Origin: JAUYQR01 sp050632395
GTDB lineage: Bacteria > Pseudomonadota > Alphaproteobacteria > Rhodobacterales > Rhodobacteraceae
Reading direction: 5' to 3'
Assembly: GCF_050632395.1 (NCBI RefSeq)
Contig: NZ_CP192600.1
Span: 1,612,001 to 1,676,000, forward strand
DNA length: 64,000 bases
In this document: one piece after another, positions 34,785-43,904 of the stretch
How the letters are laid out: every line of letters starts with the position of its first letter
Position numbering within the stretch: position 1 is the stretch's first letter
The notes under the pieces: generated by a model
What the model was told of the DNA's origin: nothing
What the model saw: the letters and a program-made list of their open reading frames with translations, nothing else
The model's database searches: none
Made by a program: the position numbers and the translations under genes

Positions 34785-35519
34785 ATGATCCCGCCCGTCT
34801 TTGTGCTTGTGCGCCCCCAGATGGGCGAAAACGTCGGGGCCGCGGCGCGGGCGATGCTGAACTTTGGACTGGATCGGATGCGGATCGTGGACCCGCGCGA
34901 CGGCTGGCCGAACCCGAAGTCGGTGGCGATGGCGTCGGGGGCGGGGCGGGTCTTGGATCAGGCGGGGCTGTTCCCGGACGTGGCGACCTCGATCGCGGAT
35001 TGCGATTTCGTTTTTGCCACCACCGCGCGGGGGCGGGAACTGGTGAAGCTGGTGGTCACGCCGGAGCGGGCGATGGAGATGACCCGCGCGATGGCGGCGG
35101 AGGGCAAGCGGGTCGGCGTCTTGTTCGGGCCGGAGCGGGCGGGGCTGGAGAATGATGACATCGTGCAGGCCAATGCGATCGTGACGGTGGATGTGAACCC
35201 GGAGTTTCCGTCGCTGAACCTGGCGCAGTGCGTGCTGTTGCTGGGGTATGAGTGGCGGCGGCAGGGTGGGGTGACGCCGGAGATGATGGAGCTGGCGCGG
35301 ACGGAGTTTGCGAGCCGGCTGGAGGTGGACAAGCTGGCGGATCATTTCGAGGAGCGGTTGGAGGCGGCGAGTTTCTTCTTTCCGCCCACGAAGGCCGAGG
35401 GGATGAAGGCCAATCTGAGGAATATGTGGGCGCGGCTGGGGCTGACGCGGGCTGAGGTGCAGACCTTTCACGGGATGCTGCGGCAGATCGCCTGGAAGCT
35501 GAAGAACGGCGGGGAGTAG
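34785..35519 (+). CDS. trmJ: tRNA (cytidine/uridine-2'-O-)-methyltransferase TrmJ
   Basis: 244 aa. The SPOUT fold shows FVLVRPQMGENVGAAARAM at the N-terminus, FGPERAGLENDDI, and the knot block FPSLNLAQCVLLLGYEW. The C-terminal helical tail FFPPTKAEGMKANLRNMWARLGLT is the TrmJ extension. It methylates position 32 of certain tRNAs. From here onward codons end mostly in G rather than C. Confidence 0.92.
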   Translation: MIPPVFVLVRPQMGENVGAAARAMLNFGLDRMRIVDPRDGWPNPKSVAMASGAGRVLDQAGLFPDVATSIADCDFVFATTARGRELVKLVVTPERAMEMTRAMAAEGKRVGVLFGPERAGLENDDIVQANAIVTVDVNPEFPSLNLAQCVLLLGYEWRRQGGVTPEMMELARTEFASRLEVDKLADHFEERLEAASFFFPPTKAEGMKANLRNMWARLGLTRAEVQTFHGMLRQIAWKLKNGGE

Positions 35520-35525
35520 CCCCTT

Positions 35526-35540
35526 GTCCCACCGTGGGAC
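35526..35540. promoter_or_regulatory. Palindrome GTCCCAC-C-GTGGGAC after trmJ
   Basis: A perfect 15-bp palindrome 7 nt after the trmJ stop, followed by ATTTTT. It may be a weak terminator, or a second copy of the motif at 28011-28025. Confidence 0.45.
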
Positions 35541-35698
35541 ATTTTTCAGGCCATTGAAAACGCGAGACAAATTTTTGCCTTTAATGGTTTCTTAGGCTTT
35601 GGGCGGTAGCTCGCGCGGCCGTAGGCGGAAGGCTTGGCCATTCGTTGCGGTCTGGGGTAGGCTTTTTCGCAATCAACAAAGACGGGCAGGATCGCAGC

Positions 35699-36946
35699 AT
35701 GGACGGCAGGCAGGGGATGACCCGGCGGTGGGCGCTTTTGGCGGGGGTGGGGGCGTTGACGGCGGCGTGCATGCCAGCGGGACGCGGCGCGCCGTCGCAA
35801 GGCGGGTTTCGCGCGGCGGACCCCGCACCGAGGCCGGTTCCGAACGCGGGCTGGGATGCTTGGGTCGAGGGGTTCAAGGCGCGGGCAGCGGGGCGGGGCG
35901 TGTCGCCCGTCACGCTGGACACTGCCTTTAGGTCGGCGGGCTTCCTGCCCGAGGTGATCGAGAAGGACCGCAACCAGACCGAGTTCAAGCGCAGCCTCGA
36001 GGATTATCTGGCCATCGCGGCGTCGCAGGAGCGGGTGTCATTGGGCCAGCAGAAGCTGAGCCAGTATGGCAGCACGCTTGCTGCCATCGAGGGGCGCTAC
36101 GGGGTGGAAGGCCATGTCGTCGCCGCCGTCTGGGGGCTGGAGAGCTTTTTCGGCACAAGGCGCGGCAATGTGCCTGTGATCTCGGCGCTGTCGACGCTGG
36201 CCTATGAAGGGCGGCGCGGCGCGTTCTTTGAAAGCCAGCTGCTGGCGGCGCTGCGCATTCTGGAGAATGGCGACACCACCCCCGGCAACATGACCGGCAG
36301 CTGGGCCGGGGCGATGGGGCATACGCAATTCATTCCGACCTCGTATCTGGAATATGCGGTCGATTTCACGGGCGACGGGCGGCGCGATATCTGGTCGGAG
36401 GACCCATCGGATGCGCTGGCCTCGACCGCGGCCTATCTGAGCCGGTCGGGCTGGACGCGGGGGCTGCCTTGGGGGGGCGAGGTGCGGCTGCCTGCCGGGT
36501 TCAACACCGGGCTTCTGGGGCGCGGCAAGGGCAAATCGGCGGGTGAATGGTCGGCGCTGGGTGTGACGGCGGCAAATGGCGGGCCGGTGCCGGCGGGCGG
36601 GTCGATCATATCAGGCGGGGGGCCTGCCTTCCTGCTGACGCAGAATTTCAACGTGATCCTGCGCTACAACAATGCAGAGAACTACGCGATCGGGGTCGGG
36701 CATCTGTCGGACCGGCTGCTGGGCCGGCCGGGCATTCAGGCCTCGTTCGGGCCTGATGCGACGGGGATGACGATTGCCGACCGGCAGGACTTGCAGCGGC
36801 GGCTGACGGCGGCCGGGTTTGACACCGAGGGGTCGGACGGGGTGATTGGGGCAAAGACCAAGGCCGCGATCAGTGCCTATCAGGCGAGCCAAGGGTTGCC
36901 GGTAACGGGGGAGCCGTCGCTGGACCTGCTGCGGCGGTTGCGCTGA
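35699..36946 (+). CDS. MltB-type lytic murein transglycosylase lipoprotein
   Basis: 415 aa from the ATG at 35699 (a second ATG at 35717 is possible). The lipobox is LTAAC. The SLT_2 domain has the catalytic glutamate in WGLESFFGTRRGN, plus GSWAGAMGHTQFIPTSYLEYAVDFTGDG. A C-terminal peptidoglycan-binding domain (LQRRLTAAGFDTEGSDGVIGAKTKAAI) lies near residues 355-410. It cleaves peptidoglycan in the periplasm, anchored to a membrane by lipid. Confidence 0.92.
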   Translation: MDGRQGMTRRWALLAGVGALTAACMPAGRGAPSQGGFRAADPAPRPVPNAGWDAWVEGFKARAAGRGVSPVTLDTAFRSAGFLPEVIEKDRNQTEFKRSLEDYLAIAASQERVSLGQQKLSQYGSTLAAIEGRYGVEGHVVAAVWGLESFFGTRRGNVPVISALSTLAYEGRRGAFFESQLLAALRILENGDTTPGNMTGSWAGAMGHTQFIPTSYLEYAVDFTGDGRRDIWSEDPSDALASTAAYLSRSGWTRGLPWGGEVRLPAGFNTGLLGRGKGKSAGEWSALGVTAANGGPVPAGGSIISGGGPAFLLTQNFNVILRYNNAENYAIGVGHLSDRLLGRPGIQASFGPDATGMTIADRQDLQRRLTAAGFDTEGSDGVIGAKTKAAISAYQASQGLPVTGEPSLDLLRRLR

Positions 36947-36991
36947 GGCTGGTTGCGGAGCCTCCGGCGGGGATATTTCGAGACAGATGAA
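36945..36991 (+). repeat. Intergenic hairpin plus GGGGATATTT element, copy 1
   Basis: GAGGCT-GGTTGCGG-AGCCTC forms a hairpin right at the transglycosylase stop, followed by CGGCGGGGATATTTCGAGAC and AGATGAA. The same hairpin + GGGATATTT + GATGAA layout recurs at 45497-45555. Confidence 0.5.
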
Positions 36992-37093
36992 TGTGCGGTC
37001 GCGGCGATTTGCCCGCCGGGCGCGGGTGTCGCGGGGTCTTGAAGGCGGTGGGGGCGGGGCCTAGTGTCCGGCGCATCAGTCAAGGGGCGGATG

Positions 37094-38263
37094 ATGGCGG
37101 GCAAGCGCAGCATTTTTGAAGAGGTTGGCGCGGGACAGACGGCGCCGGTGGCCCCCGTGGGTGGCGGCATCGACGCGCGACCCCGGGGCGCGCGGGCGGG
37201 CATCCGGCTGTGGCTGGTGGCGCTGTTCCTGCTGGTCGCCACGATGATCGCGGTGGGCGGGCTGACGCGGCTGACGGATTCGGGGTTGTCGATCACCGAG
37301 TGGAAGCCGGTGACGGGCGCCTTGCCGCCGCTGGACGAGGCGACATGGGCCGAGGAGTTCGCCAAGTATCAGGCGATCCCGGAATACCAGTTGCAGAACA
37401 AGGGCATGAGCCTTGAAGCCTTCAAGTCGATTTACTGGTGGGAATGGGGGCATCGTCAGCTTGGCCGGGTGATCGGGCTGGTCTGGGCCTTGGGCTTTGT
37501 GGGCTTTGCGCTGGCGCGGAAGATACCGCCGGGCTGGACCGGGCGGTTGTTGCTGCTGGGGGCGCTGGGCGGGGCGCAGGGCGCGATCGGCTGGTGGATG
37601 GTGTCCTCGGGCCTGTCGGGGACGCGGCTCGATGTGGCGAGTTACCGGCTTGCGACGCATCTGGGGCTGGCCTTCGTGATCCTTGGGGTGATCGCGTGGT
37701 TCGTGTTCCTGCTTGGTCGCAGCGAGGCGGAGTTGATGACGGCGCGGCGCGGGGGGGAGCGCAAGCTTTTCGGGATGGCGACCGGGCTGATGCATTTCGC
37801 GTTCCTGCAGATCCTGCTTGGGGCGCTGGTGGCGGGGATCGATGCTGGGCGGGCGTTTCCGACATGGCCTGACATGAACGGATCGTTCTTTCCGGCGGAT
37901 GCGTTTTATGTGCCGGATGGGGCTGGGGGCAGCCTGCCGGTGTGGCATGCGTTCTTTGAAAACCCCGGGCTGGTGCAATTCATGCACCGGATGTCAGGGT
38001 ATATTCTGTTCGCGTTCGGCGTGGTGGTCTGGTTGCGCGGCCGCAAGTCGGCCTATCGGGCGACGCGGGGCGCATTCAACGGGATGATGGCAATGATGCT
38101 GGGGCAGGTGGCCTTGGGGATCGCGGCGGTGCTGACGGCGGCGCATGTGGATGTGGCGATCACGCATCAGGTGGGGGCGGTGATCCTGTGGGTGTTGATC
38201 ATCCGCGGGCGGTATCTGGCGCAATACCCGGTGGCGGGTTCGATCCGGGAGGGAACGGCATGA
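37094..38263 (+). CDS. ctaA: Heme A synthase (COX15/CtaA)
   Basis: 389 aa. About eight membrane helices with heme-ligand histidines in WGHRQLGRVIG, RLATHLGLAFV, FMHRMSGYILF and DVAITHQVGAVIL. The signature VGGLTRLTDSGLSITEWKPVTG is diagnostic. It converts heme O to heme A for cytochrome aa3 oxidase. The ATG at 37094 has AAGGGG 6 nt upstream; the preceding ATG (37091) is also in frame. The stop overlaps the peptidase start. Confidence 0.95.
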   Translation: MAGKRSIFEEVGAGQTAPVAPVGGGIDARPRGARAGIRLWLVALFLLVATMIAVGGLTRLTDSGLSITEWKPVTGALPPLDEATWAEEFAKYQAIPEYQLQNKGMSLEAFKSIYWWEWGHRQLGRVIGLVWALGFVGFALARKIPPGWTGRLLLLGALGGAQGAIGWWMVSSGLSGTRLDVASYRLATHLGLAFVILGVIAWFVFLLGRSEAELMTARRGGERKLFGMATGLMHFAFLQILLGALVAGIDAGRAFPTWPDMNGSFFPADAFYVPDGAGGSLPVWHAFFENPGLVQFMHRMSGYILFAFGVVVWLRGRKSAYRATRGAFNGMMAMMLGQVALGIAAVLTAAHVDVAITHQVGAVILWVLIIRGRYLAQYPVAGSIREGTA

Positions 38264-39729
38264 CGGCTTTTGACGATCTGATGGCGTATCAGCGCCAGAC
38301 CGAGGCTTTGGCGCAGGTGGCGGGGCGGCTTGGCTGGGACCAGGAAACCGTGATGCCGGATGGTGCTGCGGGTCAGCGGGCCGAGGAGATGGCGGCGCTG
38401 GAGGGCGTGCTGCATGCGCGGCGGACGGACCCTCGGTTGGGGGAGTGGCTGGCGGCGGCGCAGGCGCCTGACGCGGTGGGGGCGGCGCAGGTGCGCCAGA
38501 TCGCGCGGGTGTATCGGCGCACGCTGAAGGTGCCGGCGCGGCTGGCGGAGGAGTTGGCGCATCTGACGTCGCTGGCGCAGGGGATCTGGGCCGAGGCGCG
38601 GGCGAAGGATGATGTGGCGGCGTTCCTGCCAACGCTGGAGCGAGTGGTGGCGCTGAAGCGCGAGGAGGGGGCGGCGCTGGCGCAGGGGGGTGACCCATAT
38701 GACGCGCTGGTGGATGATTACGAGCCGACGATGACGGGGGCCGAGATCGGCGCGATGTTCGACCGGATGCGGCCGCGGCTGGTGGCCTTGCGGGCGGCGG
38801 TCTTGGGGGCGGAGGCGCCGAAGGGGCTGGTCGGGCGGTTTGACGGCGAGGCGCAGATGGCGCTGACGCGGGAGCTGGCGACGGTGTTCGGCTATGACTG
38901 GAACCGGGGGCGGCTGGACAAGGCGGTGCATCCGTTCAGTTCCGGGTCGGGGCATGACGTGCGGATCACCACGCGGGTCAGCGAGGTCGATCCGTTCAAC
39001 TGTTTTTACTCGACGATCCACGAGGTGGGCCATGCGGCCTATGAGCAGGGGATTGACCCGGCCTACGCGCTGACGCCGATCGGGCAGGGCGCGTCGATGG
39101 GGGTGCATGAAAGCCAGAGCCGGAGTTACGAGAACCAGATCGGGCGGAGCCGGGCCTTTACCGGATGGCTTTATGGCCGGATGCGGGAGGTGTTCGGGGA
39201 GTTCGGGATTGCCGATGCGGAAGGGTTTTACCGCGCGGTCAACCGAGTGCATGCAGGGTATATCCGCACCGAGGCCGACGAGGTGCATTACAACCTGCAT
39301 GTGATGATGCGGTTCGATCTGGAGCGGGCGCTCATCCGGGGTGATCTGGCGGTGGCCGATCTGGAGGCCGCGTGGAATGACCGGTTCCGGGCCGATTTCG
39401 GCGTGGCGGTGGACCGGCCTTCGAACGGGCTGTTGCAGGACGTGCATTGGTCGTGCGGGCTGTTCGGGTATTTCCCGACCTACACGCTGGGCAATGTCTA
39501 TGCCGGCTGCTTGACCAAGGCGATGCGGGCGGCTTTGCCGGGGCTGGACGCCGACATGGCGAAGGGTGACGTTTCGGCGGCGACCGGGTGGTTGCGGGCG
39601 AACCTGCAACGCCACGGGTCACTGATGACCCCGCGCGAGTCGGTGCAAGCCGCCTGCGGCTTTGCCCCCACCGAAGGGCCGCTTCTGGACTATCTGGAAG
39701 CCAAGTTCGGCGACATCTACGGGCTGTGA
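38260..39729 (+). CDS. M32 family metallocarboxypeptidase
   Basis: 489 aa, usual length for M32. The metal motif is HEVGHAAYEQG near residue 263; MGVHESQSRSYENQIGRS and the family-specific DVRITTRVSEVDPFNCFYSTIHE are present. It releases C-terminal residues from peptides in the cytosol. The start overlaps the ctaA stop by 4 nt, and the following MFS gene overlaps its stop, so the three may form one unit. Confidence 0.93.
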   Translation: MTAFDDLMAYQRQTEALAQVAGRLGWDQETVMPDGAAGQRAEEMAALEGVLHARRTDPRLGEWLAAAQAPDAVGAAQVRQIARVYRRTLKVPARLAEELAHLTSLAQGIWAEARAKDDVAAFLPTLERVVALKREEGAALAQGGDPYDALVDDYEPTMTGAEIGAMFDRMRPRLVALRAAVLGAEAPKGLVGRFDGEAQMALTRELATVFGYDWNRGRLDKAVHPFSSGSGHDVRITTRVSEVDPFNCFYSTIHEVGHAAYEQGIDPAYALTPIGQGASMGVHESQSRSYENQIGRSRAFTGWLYGRMREVFGEFGIADAEGFYRAVNRVHAGYIRTEADEVHYNLHVMMRFDLERALIRGDLAVADLEAAWNDRFRADFGVAVDRPSNGLLQDVHWSCGLFGYFPTYTLGNVYAGCLTKAMRAALPGLDADMAKGDVSAATGWLRANLQRHGSLMTPRESVQAACGFAPTEGPLLDYLEAKFGDIYGL

Positions 39730-40919
39730 GCAGATCGGACAGCCCGGCGGTCTGGCTTCTGGCGCTGGGCCAGACCCTGATCTACGCGGGGTCATACTAT
39801 GCCTTTCCCGCGCTGCTGCCTGATCTGGAGGCGGCGACGGGCTGGACCAAGGGCGAACTGGCGATGGGGCCGACGTTGGCCTTTCTGATCATGGCGGTGC
39901 TGACACCGTTTACCGGGCGGCTGGTCGACCGTGGTCTTGGCGGGGAGATGTTGAGCTGGATGCCGGCGCTGGCGGCCCTGGGTGTGGCGGCCTTGGCGCT
40001 GGTGGACACTCATCTGGGCTGGCTGATTGCTTGGGCGGTGATCGGCGTGGCGCAGGCGGGTTGTCTGTACGAAACCTGTTTCGCCTTTCTGACCCGGCGT
40101 CTGGGCGACGCTGCCCGAGCGGCGATCACCAAGGTCACGCTGGTGGCAGGCTTTGCCGGAACGCTGGCCTTTCCGCTGGGGCATTGGCTGGGTGAGATGC
40201 GAGGCGGGCAGGGCGCGCTGCTGGTCTTTGCCGCGATCATGGCGCTGGTCATTCCGCTGAATGCGGTGGCGGTCAGGCATTTGCGGCGGCGCGAACGCGC
40301 AGAGCAGACCCAGGCGCCGACACCGCCGGGCGTGTTGCAGGCGGCGCTGCGAAAGCCCGCCTTCTGGATCATCGCTGCGGCCTTTACCGCGATCTACCTG
40401 AACCACGGGGTGCTTATCACCTTTGTGCTGGTGCTGTTTGCCGACCGCGGCGCGCCCGAGGGCATGGCCGCGCTGGCCGCCGCGTTGATCGGGCCGTCGC
40501 AGGTGGTGGGGCGGCTGATGCTGATGGGCGCGGGCGCGCGGGTCACGACCGGGCAGGCGACGCGCGGCGCGATGGCGGCGGTGGTGCTGGCCAGCGGCAT
40601 CCTGTGGCTGGCGGGGCTGGCGCCACTTTTGGTGTTCGGGTTTGCCCTGATCCAGGGCGCGGGGGCGGGGTTGATGTCGATCCTGCGCCCGGTTCTGATT
40701 GCCGAGGTTCTGGGGCGCACCGGGTTCGGAGTGATCTCTGGTGCGGCGGCGGTGGCGCCGATCCTTGCGTCAGCCGCCGCGCCGCTGGTGGGCGCGGGGT
40801 TGCTGGCATGGGGCGGGCCGACGTTCGTTTATGCGGCCTGCCTTGCGCTTGCGGTCATCGGTCTGGGCCTGATCCTGTGGCTGCTTTCGCGGCCTGAAGA
40901 TCAGTTCAGCGGCATGTAG
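39726..40919 (+). CDS. MFS transporter
   Basis: 397 aa with twelve hydrophobic segments. The start is a GTG at 39726 overlapping the peptidase stop (GTGA). Loop 2-3 reads FTGRLVDRGLG, an MFS motif-A variant. The substrate is unknown. The last 19 nt overlap the end of the convergent barrel gene. Confidence 0.85.
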   Translation: MSRSDSPAVWLLALGQTLIYAGSYYAFPALLPDLEAATGWTKGELAMGPTLAFLIMAVLTPFTGRLVDRGLGGEMLSWMPALAALGVAALALVDTHLGWLIAWAVIGVAQAGCLYETCFAFLTRRLGDAARAAITKVTLVAGFAGTLAFPLGHWLGEMRGGQGALLVFAAIMALVIPLNAVAVRHLRRRERAEQTQAPTPPGVLQAALRKPAFWIIAAAFTAIYLNHGVLITFVLVLFADRGAPEGMAALAAALIGPSQVVGRLMLMGAGARVTTGQATRGAMAAVVLASGILWLAGLAPLLVFGFALIQGAGAGLMSILRPVLIAEVLGRTGFGVISGAAAVAPILASAAAPLVGAGLLAWGGPTFVYAACLALAVIGLGLILWLLSRPEDQFSGM

Positions 40920-41608
40920 GAGAAGGTCTTGGCCGACGTCGAACCGCCAAGGTCGAAGCGGACGCCAAGGTTGATCACGCTGCCATGTGCATCGCCATAA
41001 AGCGAGCCGCCGTCGTTATTGTGATGTTTGAGATCGGCGTAGATTTCGGTCTGCCCAGAGACCTTGTATCCGGCACCTAGTGACAGCGTGCCGTAATGCC
41101 CGCCTTCATCGAAATCGGCATAATGCATTCCGGCGCGGGCGGTCAGGGCGTTGCCGAGAGCGTAGGACCCCATGACTTCGAACAGGGTGTAGGGGGTGCT
41201 GTTGTCAAACGTGTCGCCAAGGCGCGCTTCCACACGGACCGGGCCGGCAAGATAGAGGGCTTCGGCGGCAAAGAACTCGGTGCCGTCGGCAATGCCATCG
41301 GCCGATGCCATTGCGCCAAGGCGAAGGCTGTCTGACACGTCCGTCGTCAGGTGCAAGGCGAGCGCGCTGGTGTGTTCAAGGTCGATGTCGTCGCTGCTGT
41401 CGATGTCCTTGCCAAGGAACAGGCCGGCCTGCAGGCCGACGCGGCCGAACATCCAGCTTGCATCAAGGGTGCCCCCGATGGTGTTCATATCGAACCCGGA
41501 ATTGTCTTCGTAATGACGGTAGCGCAGATCGACGACGGCGCCTTCGTAGGCTTGTGCGCTGGCCATGACAGGAGATAACGCCAAAACGGCGGTGAGAAGT
41601 CTGCTCAT
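40901..41608 (-). CDS. Small outer-membrane barrel protein (porin-like)
   Basis: 235 aa from the ATG at 41608, with a signal peptide (SRLLTAVLALSPVMASAQA). The mature part is made of alternating strands ending in LGVRFDLGGS..YMPLN. Wording such as VVDLRYRHYEDNSGFDMNTIGG, AGMHYADFDEGGHYGTLSLG and GQTEIYADLKHHN resembles alphaproteobacterial porin-like hypotheticals. No specific family recognised. Confidence 0.68.
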   Translation of the reverse strand: MSRLLTAVLALSPVMASAQAYEGAVVDLRYRHYEDNSGFDMNTIGGTLDASWMFGRVGLQAGLFLGKDIDSSDDIDLEHTSALALHLTTDVSDSLRLGAMASADGIADGTEFFAAEALYLAGPVRVEARLGDTFDNSTPYTLFEVMGSYALGNALTARAGMHYADFDEGGHYGTLSLGAGYKVSGQTEIYADLKHHNNDGGSLYGDAHGSVINLGVRFDLGGSTSAKTFSYMPLN

Positions 41609-41677
41609 TCGATGCCTCAATCGTTTGTTGTTTTTTGGTATCTTACTGAATCTGCGCGACTCTGTCACGCCTTGGTT

Positions 41678-42469
41678 TCAGCGGGGCCAATCAGGAGCGC
41701 GTTTTTCAAGGAAGGCGGCGATGCCTTCTTCGGTATCGCGCCAGGCCATGTTTTCCTGCATGACGGCGCCGGTCAGGGCATATGCCTCGGCCAAAGGCAG
41801 GGTGGCCTGATCGTAGAAGGCGCGTTTGCCGATCTTTACCGCAGCGGTCAGTTTCCCGGCGATGGTGCGGGCGAGGGCGAGGGTTTCGTCGGCAAGGCTG
41901 TCTGGGGTGGCGACGCGGTTGACAAGGCCCGCCTCGCGCGCGCGGGCGGCAGAGATGAACTCGCCGGTGGTCAGCATCTCGAACGCGAGAGCGGGTGGGA
42001 TCTTGCGGGTAAGCGCGACCATCGGGGTCGAGCAGAACAGGCCGATGTTCACGCCGTTGACGCCGAAGCGGGCGGTTTCGGCGGCGGTGACGAGGTCGCA
42101 GGAGGCGGCAAGCTGGCAGCCCGCAGCGGTGGCAAGGCCGTGGACCTGCGCAATGATGGGCTGCGGCAGGGCGGGGATCATCTGCATGACGCGGGCGCAT
42201 TGGGCGAAAAGCCCGGCGTAGTAGGCGGCGCCCTTGTCTGGGGCGGTGCGGGCGGCCTGCATTTCCTTGAGGTCGTGACCGGCGCAGAAGGCGCGGCCAG
42301 CGCCTGCAAGGATCACCACGCGTATCGTGGGATCAGTGGCGAGGGCGGTGAAGGCGCTTTCCAGTGCGGCAAGCATCGCTTGTGACAGGGCGTTCAGGCT
42401 GGCGGGGCTGCTGAGGGTGAGGGTGGCGATGCCGCCCTGATCGTGGCGGTGAAGCAGTTGGTCGGGCAT
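41678..42469 (-). CDS. Enoyl-CoA hydratase/isomerase family protein
   Basis: 263 aa from the ATG at 42469. The crotonase fold has the oxyanion loop GAGRAFCAGHDLKEM and the second loop HGLATAAGCQLAASCDLV. The catalytic glutamates of true hydratases are not both evident (GVNIGLFCSTP), resembling the ECHDC3-like group, so the exact reaction is unclear. It is divergent from the thioesterase gene with 53 bp between. Confidence 0.87.
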   Translation of the reverse strand: MPDQLLHRHDQGGIATLTLSSPASLNALSQAMLAALESAFTALATDPTIRVVILAGAGRAFCAGHDLKEMQAARTAPDKGAAYYAGLFAQCARVMQMIPALPQPIIAQVHGLATAAGCQLAASCDLVTAAETARFGVNGVNIGLFCSTPMVALTRKIPPALAFEMLTTGEFISAARAREAGLVNRVATPDSLADETLALARTIAGKLTAAVKIGKRAFYDQATLPLAEAYALTGAVMQENMAWRDTEEGIAAFLEKRAPDWPR

Positions 42470-42522
42470 GGCGGTCCCTTTCGATTTCCGGCAGCGTAGG
42501 GCGCAACGGGGCGGAGGGAAAG

Positions 42523-42945
42523 ATGCAGGCGACAATGACGGCGAAGGAGTTGCAGGCGTTCCTGACCAGCGATTTCGGTCAGGTGGCGGACGATTATGTG
42601 GTGGAAAGCGCAGGGAAGGACGGCGTGACGCTGCGGCTGGCGGTGGCCGAGCGGCATCTGCGGCCGGGTGGCACGGTGTCGGGGCCGGCGATGTTCGGGC
42701 TGGTGGATGTGGCGATGTATCTGGCGATACTGGCGCGGATCGGGCCGAAGGCGCTGACGGTGACGACGAACTGTTCCATCGACTTCATGCGCAAACCGGC
42801 GGCGGGACGGGATCTGCGGGCGGTGGCGCGGGTGCTGAAGCTGGGCCGTGCGCTGGCGGTGGGCGATGTGATGGTGTTCAGCGACGGCGTGGCCGAACCG
42901 GTGGCGCGGGCCGGGCTGACCTATTCGATCCCGCCGGAGCGTTGA
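42523..42945 (+). CDS. PaaI-family thioesterase
   Basis: 140 aa hot-dog-fold protein: LRPGGTVSGPAMFGLVDVAMYLAIL (helix entry) and TTNCSIDFMRKPAAGRDL. It hydrolyses acyl-CoA thioesters; the substrate is unknown. AGGGAAAG lies directly before the ATG. Divergence from the enoyl-CoA hydratase-like gene suggests related acyl-CoA roles. Confidence 0.85.
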   Translation: MQATMTAKELQAFLTSDFGQVADDYVVESAGKDGVTLRLAVAERHLRPGGTVSGPAMFGLVDVAMYLAILARIGPKALTVTTNCSIDFMRKPAAGRDLRAVARVLKLGRALAVGDVMVFSDGVAEPVARAGLTYSIPPER

Positions 42946-43001
42946 CGCAAGGGGTGGGCTAGGGGCAGGATTGCTGGAAGCTTAACAGGGAGAGTGGACA
43001 G

Positions 43002-43859
43002 ATGCGGTGGATGGTCGTTGGGTTGGCGATGCTGGCGGGGGCCGCGCAGGCCGAAGTGACTGAGGAGCGGGTCACGATCGCCTCGCAGGGCAAGACGATG
43101 GTCGGGACGCTCGCCCTGCCTGAGGGTGGGCCGGCGCCGGTGGTGCTGCTGTTCCACGGCTTTACCGGCACGCGGGACGAACTGCCCATCCCGGGGACCG
43201 AGGAGGGCGTGTTCTCGCGCACTGCGCGGCTTTTGGCCGAGGCGGGCTATGCCAGCCTGCGGGTGGATTTCATCGGGTCGGGGGAAAGCGACGGCGATTT
43301 CGCCGACACCACCTTCGAGGGGCAGGTGGCGGATGGGTTGGCAGCGCTGGCCTTTGCGCAAGGCGATGCGCGGGTGAAGGGCGACGAATTGCGCGTGATC
43401 GGCTGGAGCCAGGGCGGGCTGGTGGCTACGGCGGTTGCCGGTCGCAGCGATGTGCCGAAATCGGTGGCGCTGTGGGCGGCGGTGGCGGACCCGTTGACGA
43501 CGTTCACCGGTATCCTTGGGGCCGAGGCGGTCGCTGCGGGGCAGAAAACGGGCGACGTCCCGCTGAAGATCACGCTGCCCTGGGGCGCGGAGATCGGGCT
43601 GAAGCAGGGATATTTCGACCAGTTGACGATCTTCAAGCCGACCGACGAGATCGCCTCCTACGCGGGCCCGCTGTTTGTGGCGCAGGGCTCGATCGACACG
43701 ACCGTGCTGCCGGTAGCGCAGGAGATGCTGCTGGCCGCGCATGAGGGCGAAGAGGAGGCGTTCACCCGCGAGATGGACCACGTGTTCAACGTATTCACCT
43801 CGCCCGATACGCTGGATGAAATGGTCGCGGCCACCATCGCGTTCTTCAAGGCGCATTGA
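43002..43859 (+). CDS. Secreted alpha/beta hydrolase
   Basis: 285 aa with a short signal peptide (RWMVVGLAMLAGAAQA). The core has HGFTGTRDELP (oxyanion region), the nucleophile elbow GWSQGG near residue 132, an acidic residue in QGSIDTTV and a histidine in MDHVFN near the C-terminus. It is in the dienelactone-hydrolase/feruloyl-esterase-like group. Substrate unknown. Confidence 0.85.
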   Translation: MRWMVVGLAMLAGAAQAEVTEERVTIASQGKTMVGTLALPEGGPAPVVLLFHGFTGTRDELPIPGTEEGVFSRTARLLAEAGYASLRVDFIGSGESDGDFADTTFEGQVADGLAALAFAQGDARVKGDELRVIGWSQGGLVATAVAGRSDVPKSVALWAAVADPLTTFTGILGAEAVAAGQKTGDVPLKITLPWGAEIGLKQGYFDQLTIFKPTDEIASYAGPLFVAQGSIDTTVLPVAQEMLLAAHEGEEEAFTREMDHVFNVFTSPDTLDEMVAATIAFFKAH

Positions 43860-43904
43860 GCGCGCGGGCGCGGCGCGGGTTTCGGCCCGCGCCCTGCCGG
43901 ATTT

